Below the pieces are notes generated by a model. It saw only the letters and a list, made by a program, of their open reading frames with translations. It was not told the origin of the DNA and did not search any database. The position numbers were made by a program, and so were the translations under genes. 64,000 nt of DNA from G963708325 sp963708325. Lineage in GTDB: Bacteria; Actinomycetota; Thermoleophilia; Solirubrobacterales; 70-9. Of the stretch, positions 25,051 to 33,490 are shown in pieces (the first letter of the stretch is position 1; every line of letters begins with the position of its first letter). Location: positions 2,542,001 to 2,606,000 of the forward strand of contig OY970203.1 in the NCBI GenBank assembly GCA_963708325.1, given 5' to 3'.

Positions 25051-26343
25051 TCAGGCGACCGGCGCGGCGCTGCGCTCAGCCTCGTCCACCGGAGCGCTGG
25101 CCCGCTCCCAGTCCGGCCGTAGCGGCATCCCGGAGCGCCCTCCGGCAGTCGTGCGCACGCCGAGTACCTGGTGCAGCTCGATCCGGTTGCGGTCGAAGCC
25201 GACGCGCGACGCCGCCATGTAGAGGCGCCAGACGCGCGCCTTGCGCTCGCCCACCTCCCGCACGGCCTCCTCCCAGCCGGCGTCGAGATTGCGGCCCCAC
25301 TCGCGCAGAGTCATCGCGTAGTGCTCGCGCAGGTTCTCCTCGTGACGGGCCTCGAAGCCGTGGTCGTGCATCGCCGAGACGATTGTCCCCGGCCCCTCCA
25401 GCTCGCCGTCCGGGAAGACGTAGCGGTCGATGAAGCTGCCGGCGCGGTGGCGCTGGCGGTTCGAGGCCCGCGTGATCGTGTGGTTCAGCAGCCGGCCCTC
25501 CGGCCGCAGCCGGCTTGCCAGGAAGCTGAAGTAGGAGCCGAGGTTGCGGGCGCCGATGTGCTCGGTGAGGCCGATCGACGAGATCGCGTCGAAGCCGTCA
25601 TCGGTGACATCGCGGTAGTCCAGGTGGCGCACCTCCGCACGCTTCCCCAGGCCACGCTCGGCGATCGCCTCCTGCGCCCAGCGAGCCTGCGGCTCCGACA
25701 GGGTGACGCCGACGCCGTCGACACCGTAGTGCTCGGCGGCGTGCATGACCATGCCGCCCCAGCCGGCGCCGACGTCGAGCAGGCGGTCACCGGGCGACAG
25801 CGCCAGCTTGCGGCAGACGAGGTCGAACTTCTCCGCCTGCGCCTCCTCGAGCGTCGCCTCCACCGTCGGGAAGCACGCGCACGTGTACGCCATCGAGGGG
25901 CCGAGGACGATCTCGTAGAAGCGGTTGGAGACGTCGTAGTGGTGCGAGATCGCGGCGGCATCGCGCGCCCTCGAGTGGCGCCGCAGCCCGCGGCGCCACG
26001 GAGGCGGCGCCTCCTCCGCCGGGATCGGCGGGCGGCGCAGGGCGCGGCGGCCCAGGCTTGGCAGGATCTCGAGCCGCTCGCGCCAGGGCAGGTCGCGGGT
26101 GTGCTCGATCAGGCCGTGGATGGCCGCGTGGATGTCGCCGTGGACCTCGAGGGCGCCGGTCACGTAGGCGCGCACCAGGCCCAGCTCGCCGGGTGCGGTG
26201 ACGACGTAGGCGACCGCCTCGGGACGGCGGATCTCCAGGATCGTCTCGGCGTCCGTCCGCCCGGCATTGCTGCCGTCGTAGGCGCGAAAGGCGACCGGGG
26301 CTTCGTCGTCGACGAGCCGGCGATAGATGTCGGCCAGGGGCAT
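25051..26343 (-). CDS. tmsB: SAM-dependent fatty-acyl methyltransferase (cyclopropane synthase family; TmsB-like)
   Basis: 430 residues. Cyclopropane-fatty-acyl-phospholipid synthase domain: HHYDVSNRFYEIVLGPSMAYTCACF about residues 140-165, SAM loop LLDVGAGWGGMVMHAAEHY, TLSEPQ, and ISSIGLTEHIG. The partner gene just upstream is a DHCR24-like flavoprotein, and that pair matches tmsB/tmsA (also bfaB/bfaA), which makes 10-methyl fatty acids such as tuberculostearate by methylating the oleoyl double bond and then reducing the 10-methylene product. ATG 26343 is chosen because GGAGG lies 8 nt upstream; ATG 26349 overlaps the tmsA stop (TGATG). Confidence 0.85.
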   Translation of the reverse strand: MPLADIYRRLVDDEAPVAFRAYDGSNAGRTDAETILEIRRPEAVAYVVTAPGELGLVRAYVTGALEVHGDIHAAIHGLIEHTRDLPWRERLEILPSLGRRALRRPPIPAEEAPPPWRRGLRRHSRARDAAAISHHYDVSNRFYEIVLGPSMAYTCACFPTVEATLEEAQAEKFDLVCRKLALSPGDRLLDVGAGWGGMVMHAAEHYGVDGVGVTLSEPQARWAQEAIAERGLGKRAEVRHLDYRDVTDDGFDAISSIGLTEHIGARNLGSYFSFLASRLRPEGRLLNHTITRASNRQRHRAGSFIDRYVFPDGELEGPGTIVSAMHDHGFEARHEENLREHYAMTLREWGRNLDAGWEEAVREVGERKARVWRLYMAASRVGFDRNRIELHQVLGVRTTAGGRSGMPLRPDWERASAPVDEAERSAAPVA

Positions 26344-26348
26344 GCTCA

Positions 26349-27746
26349 TCACCTCCGCTTCACGCACTTCTCGTACAGATCCAGCAGGCGGCCATCGGGA
26401 TCGTACGCCGCCCGCAGCTCCTCGTACCGCTCGCCGCCGTAGGTGGCGCGGAACTCGTCCTCCTCGTAGAACGACGTCGAGTACAGCGACTTACGTCCCC
26501 CCAGGTCGGCGACGAGCCGCTCGAGCGTGCGGTTGCGGTCGCCGTCGCGCTCGCCCGGGCGTCGCTCGACGGCCCCCCAGAAGCCGAAGTTCACGTAGGT
26601 GGTGTCGGGGTCCAGCTCGTAGAGGGTCCAGCCGCCGTCGCGGCAGCGGAGCGGGCAGATCCACACCGGCGTGATTCCGACCTCGCGGTGATAGGCGTCG
26701 AGGAAGTCTGCGGCGCGGTCGACCGGCACCTCGACGTCCTGGATCACCATCTCGTGCCGGGGCCGGCCGAACAGCCGGTCCAGCCTGTCGGTCAGGTCGT
26801 GGCGGCGGGCGAACGAGACGATCCGCCAGTAGACGTCGCTGCGCAGCCAGCGCCGCGGCCACAGCCGCCGCAGGCGCGGCCGCTGCACGCCGAGCGACTT
26901 CGAGCACCAGAACCAGTCGGTGTCCCAGCGCCACAGGTAGTCGTGGATCGGCAGGTGGTCCTCCCGCAGGCGGGGAATCGACAGGTAGTAGATCCCCTGG
27001 CCGGTGTAGTCGGACGTGGCGGGCGCCTCGTCCACCATCGTCGCGATCGTCAGGTAGTGCGCGGACGGTGCGAACACGGTGCCGTCGAGGAAGTCGACGC
27101 TCTCGCCTTGCCAGGTGCGCGTCGCCGAGATCTCGGCGACCGCGTCGAAATACGCGGCGGCGTCGCCGAAGGGGACGTGGCGGAGGCGGACGTAGGGAAG
27201 CACCGGCTCAAGCTCGATCTTCAGCCGGAGCGCGTAGCCGAGCGTCCCGTAGGAGTTGGGGAAGCCGTGGAAGAGGTCCGCATGCTCGCCCTCGGGCCGG
27301 GCGACGACGATGCGGCCGTCGCCCGTCATCACCTCCAGCTCGATCACGGACTCGTGCGGGAGCCCGTTGCGAAAAGACGCCGACTCGATCCCGAGGCCGG
27401 TCACGGCACCGCCCAGCGTGATCGTCCGCAACTGCGGCACGACAAGCGGCATCAGCCCGTGGGGAAGGGTGGCCTCCACCAGGTGCTCGTAGGTCGTCAT
27501 CCCCTGCACGTCGGCCGTGCGCGCGGCCGGGTCCACGGAGAGCACGCCGTCGAACGCGGCGACGTCGAGCCCAGGGCCCGCTGCCGCCGTGCGCGGCCGG
27601 AAGAGGTTCGAGGTGCGCTTCGCCAGCCGCACCGGCGCCCCCGCGGGCAGTGCCGCGTACTCGGCGCGCAGGCGCTCGCGGCGGCGCAGGTATCGCTCGT
27701 CCGTGGCGACGGTCTCGGCGGGCGGGGCTGTGGCGAGCGGCGCCAC
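26349..27746 (-). CDS. tmsA: FAD-linked oxidoreductase (DHCR24/Dwarf1-like; TmsA-like)
   Basis: 465 residues with an N-terminal PCMH-type FAD-binding domain (TTYEHLVEATLPHGLMPLVVPQLRTITLGGAVTGLGIES, residues about 85-125) and a C-terminal substrate domain as in plant Dwarf1 and animal DHCR24. In actinobacterial 10-methyl lipid synthesis this flavoprotein reduces the 10-methylene acyl chain made by the adjacent methyltransferase. It is first in the operon, with a GTG start and a stop touching the next gene. A generic FAD oxidase is the alternative, but the pairing makes the lipid role more likely. Confidence 0.82.
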   Translation of the reverse strand: MAPLATAPPAETVATDERYLRRRERLRAEYAALPAGAPVRLAKRTSNLFRPRTAAAGPGLDVAAFDGVLSVDPAARTADVQGMTTYEHLVEATLPHGLMPLVVPQLRTITLGGAVTGLGIESASFRNGLPHESVIELEVMTGDGRIVVARPEGEHADLFHGFPNSYGTLGYALRLKIELEPVLPYVRLRHVPFGDAAAYFDAVAEISATRTWQGESVDFLDGTVFAPSAHYLTIATMVDEAPATSDYTGQGIYYLSIPRLREDHLPIHDYLWRWDTDWFWCSKSLGVQRPRLRRLWPRRWLRSDVYWRIVSFARRHDLTDRLDRLFGRPRHEMVIQDVEVPVDRAADFLDAYHREVGITPVWICPLRCRDGGWTLYELDPDTTYVNFGFWGAVERRPGERDGDRNRTLERLVADLGGRKSLYSTSFYEEDEFRATYGGERYEELRAAYDPDGRLLDLYEKCVKRR

Positions 27747-27845
27747 GAACGGACCCTAGACGATCGGTTTGGCTTGCCGCGGCCGCGATTTCGAAATGGG
27801 CCATCGCCGCCTCGCCGTCGCCACGCGGGGGGATAATCCGCGCCG

Positions 27846-28685
27846 GTGCGGGCCGAGCCGAGCGAGACCGGGGGGGCGAAGGGGGCGGCGCTCGGCTGGG
27901 CGCAGCGGCCCGGCCGCCGCTTCTCGTCGCGGGCGCTCTTCCTGCTCGTCTTCGTGATCCCGGAGTCCCTGGCGACCGCGATCGCCTACTGGATCGTGGC
28001 CTCGATCTTCGGGGCCAAGGACCCGTTCTCCCCGCTGGCGATCGCGGCGATCGCGGTCTGGCCGCTGGGGGGCCTGCTGTTCCTGGTGCGGCCGGTCGAG
28101 GCGTATTTCGCCCGGCCGATGCTGGGGCTGAGGCCGCCGTCCGACGCGGAACGGGCGGCGCTCGACCGCTGCTTCGCCGAGGTCGCCTCCCGCGCCAACG
28201 AGCGCCCGCCGCAATACATGCTGCGGGTGCAGGAGTCCGACGACCTCAACGCCGTCGCCGTCGGCGGCCATCTGATCGGGGTGACGACGCGCGCGCTCTC
28301 CCTGCCAGAGGAGCGCCTGCAGGCCGTGCTCGCCCACGAGCTGGGGCACCAGGACGGCGCCCACTCGATCGCGCTCGCGATCAACTGGTGGACGACGCTG
28401 CCCTGGCGGACGATGACCTCGATCGCGCGCTTCCACATCGTCTTCTTCCTGATCTCGCTGCCGGTCCGCGTGGTGGGACTGCTTGCCTACGTCGGGCAGG
28501 CCTCGGCCAGCCGTGCCGTCGAGCTGGAGGCCGACCGGTTCGCGGCTGAGCTGGGCTACGCCCCGGCGCTCGCCGCCACCCTCAGCACCCTGCCGGAGGG
28601 CCCCGCCGCGGGATGGCTCGCCCGGCTGCTGGCGACGCACCCGCCGACGCCCGCGCGGATCCGGGCGCTGCAGGTGGCGGCCTGA
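27846..28685 (+). CDS. M48-family membrane zinc metalloprotease (HtpX-like)
   Basis: 279 residues. Two N-terminal membrane helices (SRALFLLVFVIPESLATAIAYWIV and ALAIAAIAVWPLGGLLFL), then a protease domain with zinc motif HELGH (VLAHELGHQDG) and downstream Glu in VELEADRFAAELGY. This is the M48/HtpX layout: membrane quality control with the active site in the cytoplasm. The final THPPTPARIRAL matches the family C-terminus (HPP...RI). GTG start. Confidence 0.88.
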   Translation: MRAEPSETGGAKGAALGWAQRPGRRFSSRALFLLVFVIPESLATAIAYWIVASIFGAKDPFSPLAIAAIAVWPLGGLLFLVRPVEAYFARPMLGLRPPSDAERAALDRCFAEVASRANERPPQYMLRVQESDDLNAVAVGGHLIGVTTRALSLPEERLQAVLAHELGHQDGAHSIALAINWWTTLPWRTMTSIARFHIVFFLISLPVRVVGLLAYVGQASASRAVELEADRFAAELGYAPALAATLSTLPEGPAAGWLARLLATHPPTPARIRALQVAA

Positions 28686-28810
28686 CGCACCGGCGGCGCC
28701 GGAACGCCCTCCGCGTCCTCGTTGACAGGCGGGCACCCGCCGCGGTAGCGTCGCCGTGCCCGCCCCCGACCCGGGTCTCGGGCGGCAAGCGGTTCATGGA
28801 AGGCGGTCCA

Positions 28811-29683
28811 ATGACCAATCGCTTGGCATCCCTGCGTCCGTCGCCGTCGATGGTCGTTTCGCTGATCGCGCTGTTCATCAGCCTGACCGGCGGCGCCTAT
28901 GCGCTCCAGGGCACCAACACGGTGGACTCGGGCGACATCATCGATCGCCAGGTGAAGGCCGCCGACCTTGGCCCCGCGGCCGTTACGACCGGCAAGGTCG
29001 CGGCCAACGCGGTGACCGCGGCGAAGGTGCCCGCCAACGCCCTCACCGGCAACGACATCAGCGAGTCGAGCCTGGGCCAGGTGCCGAGCGCGGCCAACGC
29101 GAACACGCTCGACAGCCTCGACTCGACCGCGTTCCTCGGCACGAATGACAGCGCCGGCGGCGACCTGACCGGGTCGTTCTCGAACCTTCAGATCGGCAAC
29201 AGCACGGTGGGGAGCGGCCAGGTCGTCGACAACTCCATCGCGGGGCAGGACATAAATGAGCCCACGCTCGCCCAGGTGCCCGACGCCGGCAAGCTCGACA
29301 ACCACGACTCGACCTTCTTCGGGCCGGGGATCGTCGGTGGCCTGATGCAGAGCCTCTCCGCCACCACGGACCGGTTCCCGAGCGGGATCTCGACGGCGAC
29401 CACCGCCGGCGCAATCGCCCCCACCGGCTTCGTCATGCGCGACATGCAGGTGAAGATCGCGAACGCCCCGGGCGCCGGGGACTCCTGGACGTTCTTCTTT
29501 CAGGCCAACGGCTCCAACGGGTCCTCGACGTGCATCATCTCGGGCGCCACTGCCACGACGTGTTCGGAGAACTCCAATCCGAAGACGGTCAGCGCCGGGC
29601 AGGAGTACCTGATCCACGTGTCGGCCAGCGGCACCCCGAACGCCACCACGGCGCAGTTCGGCTGGCGCGCGGTCACTCCCTGA
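28811..29683 (+). CDS. Secreted/membrane-anchored protein of the 'ALFVALGG' family
   Basis: 290 residues. The start MTNRLASLRPSPSMVVSLIALFISLTGGAYA is a basic head and single helix; then a repeat-rich stretch (GTNTVDSGDIIDRQVKAADL, AVTTGKVAANAVTAAKVPANALTGNDI) and a beta-rich C-terminal domain with two Cys (about residues 240-255). ATG 28811 follows GGAAGG at about 7 nt. A relative with the same N-terminal architecture lies at 42878 in the island remnant. Proteins like this are abundant in Thermoleophilia-type genomes; the function is unknown, probably surface-exposed. Confidence 0.75.
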   Translation: MTNRLASLRPSPSMVVSLIALFISLTGGAYALQGTNTVDSGDIIDRQVKAADLGPAAVTTGKVAANAVTAAKVPANALTGNDISESSLGQVPSAANANTLDSLDSTAFLGTNDSAGGDLTGSFSNLQIGNSTVGSGQVVDNSIAGQDINEPTLAQVPDAGKLDNHDSTFFGPGIVGGLMQSLSATTDRFPSGISTATTAGAIAPTGFVMRDMQVKIANAPGAGDSWTFFFQANGSNGSSTCIISGATATTCSENSNPKTVSAGQEYLIHVSASGTPNATTAQFGWRAVTP

Positions 29684-29791
29684 GCGACGGGCCCGAGTCG
29701 AGCCATTGACAGGCGCCGCTGCGTCGGACAGGCTTTGCGGTCAAACACCGCCAGGGAGGGTGCAGCGGCGGCCCACTGGAAAGGAGATCGA

Positions 29792-30376
29792 ATGAGGAAG
29801 CTCGCGGCTGCCGCCGTCGCCGTCTGCCTGGCAAGCGGGATCGCCGCCGTAGCGATCGCGGACTCCGGATTCGTCAAGGACCCCAGCGGCGACGTTCAGG
29901 GCGCGGCCCCGAACGGGGTGAAGAGGGCCGACCTGGACCTGGTCCGCGCGACCTACGGCCACCACAGCCCCGGCCGGCTCGTACACCGCATCTCGGTGGC
30001 CGGCTCGGTGCGCAACCCGAACACCAGCGCGGCACCCCACGCCGGGTTGCGCTCCAACTTCCCGTTCATGTTCATAAGCGTCCCCGGAGGCCCCGGGCTC
30101 CCGGGAAGTTGCGACTACTCGATCGTCGTCAACGGCGACACCGGCAACGGCGGATTTCATCAGGGAGCGCACCTGTACACCTGCAACCCCAACGTGCACG
30201 AAGTCGCGCCCGCGAAGGTGACGAAGGTCGACTCCAACACGCTGCGCTACGCGTTCGGTGAGGCGAGGATCCGCAATCCGGACTCCTACGGATTCAGCTT
30301 TTCCTTCGAGGGCACCAACAACAACAGCTTCGATGCCGTCCCCGACAACGGGTTCAAGCGCCACACGCTGAAGTAG
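29792..30376 (+). CDS. Secreted protein of unknown function
   Basis: 194 residues with a classical signal peptide (MRKLAAAAVAVCLASGIAAVAIADS) and a strong ribosome site AAAGGAG 6-7 nt before the ATG. The mature part begins GFVKDPSGDVQ, 'DLDLVRATYGHH', resembling the beta-sandwich 'D-P-x-GD' domains of secreted actinobacterial proteins that start with a D..D pair. Two Cys (SCDYSI and YTCNP) may form a disulfide. Role unknown. Confidence 0.75.
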   Translation: MRKLAAAAVAVCLASGIAAVAIADSGFVKDPSGDVQGAAPNGVKRADLDLVRATYGHHSPGRLVHRISVAGSVRNPNTSAAPHAGLRSNFPFMFISVPGGPGLPGSCDYSIVVNGDTGNGGFHQGAHLYTCNPNVHEVAPAKVTKVDSNTLRYAFGEARIRNPDSYGFSFSFEGTNNNSFDAVPDNGFKRHTLK

Positions 30377-30472
30377 GGTCGCCCGCCAGCCACGCCGACG
30401 CGAAAACTCCCGTTCGCGCGCCCTCCGGGTCACCTCGACCGACCCACAAAACGCGCCCAATATCATCGTCGG

Positions 30473-31240
30473 GTGGACAGGGCCCTGCACATCGAGGAGC
30501 TGGTCAAGCGCTACGAGACCGGGGTGGAGGCGCTGCGGGGCGTCTCGCTCGACATCGAGACCGGGGACTTCTTCGGGCTGCTGGGCCCAAACGGCGCCGG
30601 CAAGACGACGCTGATCCACTGCGCCACCGGGCTGGCGCGGCCGACGTCGGGGGCGATCCGCGTGTTCGGACACGATGCGATCAAGGACTATGCGGAGGCG
30701 CGCCAGGCCGTCGGGCTGGCTCCGCAGGAGCTCAACCTCGACTGGTTCCTCACCGTCGAGGAGACGCTCGACTACCACGCCGGCTACTTCGGGATGCCGA
30801 AGCGCGAGCGGCGTGAGCGCGCCGAGCAGCTGCTCGAGACGTTCTCGCTCACCGAGAAGCGGAAGGAGCGCACCCGCACCCTGTCCGGAGGGATGAAGCG
30901 CCGCCTGATCCTCGCCCGCGCCCTGATGCACCGTCCCCGCCTGCTGATCCTCGATGAGCCCACCGCCGGGGTGGACATCGAGCTGCGCCTCGAGCTGTGG
31001 CACTACGTCAAGCGGATCAACCAGGAGGGGACGACGATCCTGCTGACAACGCACTACCTCGAGGAGGCCGAGCAGCTCTGCGACCGGATCGCCTTCATCA
31101 ACGAGGGCCAGATCGCCGCTCAGGGGTCCAGTGCCGAGCTGGCCGGCAGCTTCGGCGTCGCCAACCTCGAGGACGCCTACCTGGCGCTGGTCGGGCGCAG
31201 GGAGCTGTCGCGCTCGCGTGTCGAGGAGCTGGCCTCGTGA
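30473..31240 (+). CDS. ABC-2 type exporter, ATP-binding subunit
   Basis: 255 residues. Walker A GPNGAGKTT (about 41-49), Q-loop LAPQELN, signature LSGGM, Walker B LLILDEPTAGVD, H-loop THYLEEAEQLCDRI. This is the NodI/DrrA-like subclass. The stop overlaps the permease start as GTGA, so the two form one transporter. The substrate is unknown; related systems export antibiotics, polysaccharide or lipids. Confidence 0.93.
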   Translation: MDRALHIEELVKRYETGVEALRGVSLDIETGDFFGLLGPNGAGKTTLIHCATGLARPTSGAIRVFGHDAIKDYAEARQAVGLAPQELNLDWFLTVEETLDYHAGYFGMPKRERRERAEQLLETFSLTEKRKERTRTLSGGMKRRLILARALMHRPRLLILDEPTAGVDIELRLELWHYVKRINQEGTTILLTTHYLEEAEQLCDRIAFINEGQIAAQGSSAELAGSFGVANLEDAYLALVGRRELSRSRVEELAS

Positions 31241-32004
31241 GCACCGCCCAGATCCGCTGGATGACCCTGTGGCGGCGCGAGGTGAACCGCTTCCTCAAGA
31301 TCAAGAAGCAGACGATCGGCGCGCCGCTGCTCGAGACCTTCCTCTACATCTCCGTCTTCGGGGCGGCGCTCGGCTCGCGGATCGACAAGCTGCACGGGAT
31401 CGACTACGTCGTCTTCGTGATCCCCGGCCTGATCATGATGGCGTGGGCGATCAACGCCTTCGCCAACAACTCGTCCTCGATCCTCCAGCAGAAGTTCCAG
31501 GGCGCGATCCAGGACCAGCTCTCCTCGCCGGCCTCGCCGCTCGAGCTGCTGTTGGCCTTCTCACTGGGCGGCTTCATGCGCGGCTTCGTGGTCTCGGCGC
31601 TGACCTTCATCGCGGCGTCGTTCCTCGTCGACCTGCCCGTGGACCACGTTCTGATCCTGATCCCGGCGCTCTTTCTGGTCGGGTTCTTCTTCTCCCAGCT
31701 CGGGGTGCTGATCGGCGTCCGGGCGGAGCAGTTCGACGACGTCGCGATCGCCCAGACCTTCGTGCTGCAGCCGCTGATCTTCCTCGGCGGCGTCTTCTAC
31801 TCGGCCTCGCTTCTGCCCGAGCCCTTCCAGACCCTCACCCACTTCAACCCCGTCTACTACATGATCGCCCTGGTCCGCTACGGCTTCCTCGGCTTCTCGG
31901 AGACCAGCATCGGCCTGTCGCTCCTCTGCCTGACGGCCGCCACGGCCGCCCTGTTCGCGTTCAACCTGCGCCTGTTCTCGCGCGGATACAAGCTGCGGGC
32001 GTAG
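31237..32004 (+). CDS. ABC-2 type exporter, permease subunit
   Basis: 255 residues with six predicted helices and the ABC-2 family signature QTFVLQPLIFLGGVFYSASLLPEPFQTLTHFNPVYYMI (residues about 170-210). GTG start embedded in the stop of the ATPase gene. It would form a dimeric pore with the ATPase. The flavin monooxygenase gene begins 10 nt downstream, so it is likely in the same operon, possibly linking oxidation of a compound to its export (inference). Confidence 0.93.
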   Translation: MSTAQIRWMTLWRREVNRFLKIKKQTIGAPLLETFLYISVFGAALGSRIDKLHGIDYVVFVIPGLIMMAWAINAFANNSSSILQQKFQGAIQDQLSSPASPLELLLAFSLGGFMRGFVVSALTFIAASFLVDLPVDHVLILIPALFLVGFFFSQLGVLIGVRAEQFDDVAIAQTFVLQPLIFLGGVFYSASLLPEPFQTLTHFNPVYYMIALVRYGFLGFSETSIGLSLLCLTAATAALFAFNLRLFSRGYKLRA

Positions 32005-32014
32005 GCCCGTCCCG

Positions 32015-33490
32015 ATGGAATCCGGCGCGCTTCCGTCCCACGTCCGGATCGCGGTGGTCGGCGCCGGCTTCTCGGGCCTGTGCATGGCGATCCGGCTGCG
32101 ACAGGAGGGGATCGAGGACTTCGTCGTGCTGGAGCGGGCGAGTGACGTCGGCGGTACCTGGCGCGACAACGACTATCCGGGCATCCAGTGCGACATCCCC
32201 TCGGCGCTGTACTCGCTGTCGTTCGCACCCAACCCCGACTGGACGCGCTTCTACTCGGAGGGGGCGGAGATCCAGGCCTACCTGAAGCGGGTCGCACGCG
32301 ACTTCGACGTGACCCCACGCGTTCGCTTCGGCTGCGAGCTGCTCGGCGCGGACTGGGACGAGGACGCGCGGCATTGGCGGCTGGAGACGTCGCGCGGCTC
32401 GCTGACCGCCGACCTCGCCGTGGCGGCGATGGGCGGCCTCAGCCAGCCGGCTATCCCCGACATCCCCGGCCGCGACCTGTTCGAGGGCACGATGTTCCAC
32501 TCGTCGAGCTGGGACCACGAACACGGCCTCGGCGGCGAGCGGGTGGCGGCGATCGGCACTGGCGCGTCGGCGATCCAGTTCGTCCCCCGCATCCAGCCGC
32601 AGGTCGGGCGGCTGCATCTCTTCCAGCGCACGCCGGTGTGGGTGATGCCGGACGGCGACCGGCCGTGGAGTCCCCGCGCCCGGCGCCTGTTCCGTCGCGT
32701 GCCGGCGACGCAGCGGCTGGTGAGGAGCGGGATCTACGTGGCCCACGAGGCGACCGTGCTGGGGACGATCTTCAACAAGCGGCTGCTGAAGCTGATGCAG
32801 CGCGTGGCCTACCGCCACCTGTGTGCCCAGGTCGCCGACCCGGAGCTCCGCGCCAAGCTGACCCCGAGCTACACGATCGGCTGCAAGCGGATCACGATGT
32901 CCGACACCTACTTCCCGGCGCTTGCGCAGCCCAATGTGGAGGTGGTCACCGAGCCGATCCGCGAGGTCCGAGCCCGCTCGATCGTCACCGCGGACGGCGT
33001 CGAGCGCGAACTCGACACGATCATCTGGGGGACCGGCTTCCGGGTCAGCGACAACCCGATGTTCGCCAGGATCCGGGGGCGCCAGGGACGCAGCATGGAG
33101 GACGCGTGGAACGGCAGCCCGCGCGCCTACCTGGGCACGACCGTGGCCGGCTTCCCCAACCTCTTTCTGATCGTCGGCCCGAACAGTGCCGGCGGCTTCA
33201 ACTCGATCGTGTTCACCACCGAGGCCCACGTCAACTACGCGCTCGGCGCGCTGCGCGCGATGGAGGCGCGTGGGGCGGAGGCGGTCGAGGTCCGCCTCGA
33301 GGTCTACGAGGCGTTCAACCGCGAGGCCGAGCGCAGACTGGGCCACAGCGTCTGGAACGAGGGCGGCTGCGCCAGCTGGTACCTGGACCGAAACGGCCGC
33401 AACGGCGTCTGGTGGCCCGGCTTCATGACCGGGCTGTGGCGCCGAACCCGCCGCTTCGATCCGGGCGACTACCGGCTGCTGACGGTCTAG
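32015..33490 (+). CDS. Baeyer-Villiger-type flavin monooxygenase
   Basis: 491 residues. FAD-binding GAGFSGL (about 16-22), then a variant of the class B fingerprint FxGxxxHxxxW(P/D) as FEGTMFHSSSWDHE, and the NADPH loop AAIGTGASAIQF. GTWRDNDYPGIQCDIPSALYSLSF is typical of Baeyer-Villiger monooxygenases such as those for cyclic ketones and steroids. It should insert oxygen next to a carbonyl using NADPH and O2. It lies 10 nt after an ABC-2 exporter. The 3' end overlaps the convergent GGDEF-HD-GYP gene by 68 nt. Confidence 0.9.
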   Translation: MESGALPSHVRIAVVGAGFSGLCMAIRLRQEGIEDFVVLERASDVGGTWRDNDYPGIQCDIPSALYSLSFAPNPDWTRFYSEGAEIQAYLKRVARDFDVTPRVRFGCELLGADWDEDARHWRLETSRGSLTADLAVAAMGGLSQPAIPDIPGRDLFEGTMFHSSSWDHEHGLGGERVAAIGTGASAIQFVPRIQPQVGRLHLFQRTPVWVMPDGDRPWSPRARRLFRRVPATQRLVRSGIYVAHEATVLGTIFNKRLLKLMQRVAYRHLCAQVADPELRAKLTPSYTIGCKRITMSDTYFPALAQPNVEVVTEPIREVRARSIVTADGVERELDTIIWGTGFRVSDNPMFARIRGRQGRSMEDAWNGSPRAYLGTTVAGFPNLFLIVGPNSAGGFNSIVFTTEAHVNYALGALRAMEARGAEAVEVRLEVYEAFNREAERRLGHSVWNEGGCASWYLDRNGRNGVWWPGFMTGLWRRTRRFDPGDYRLLTV

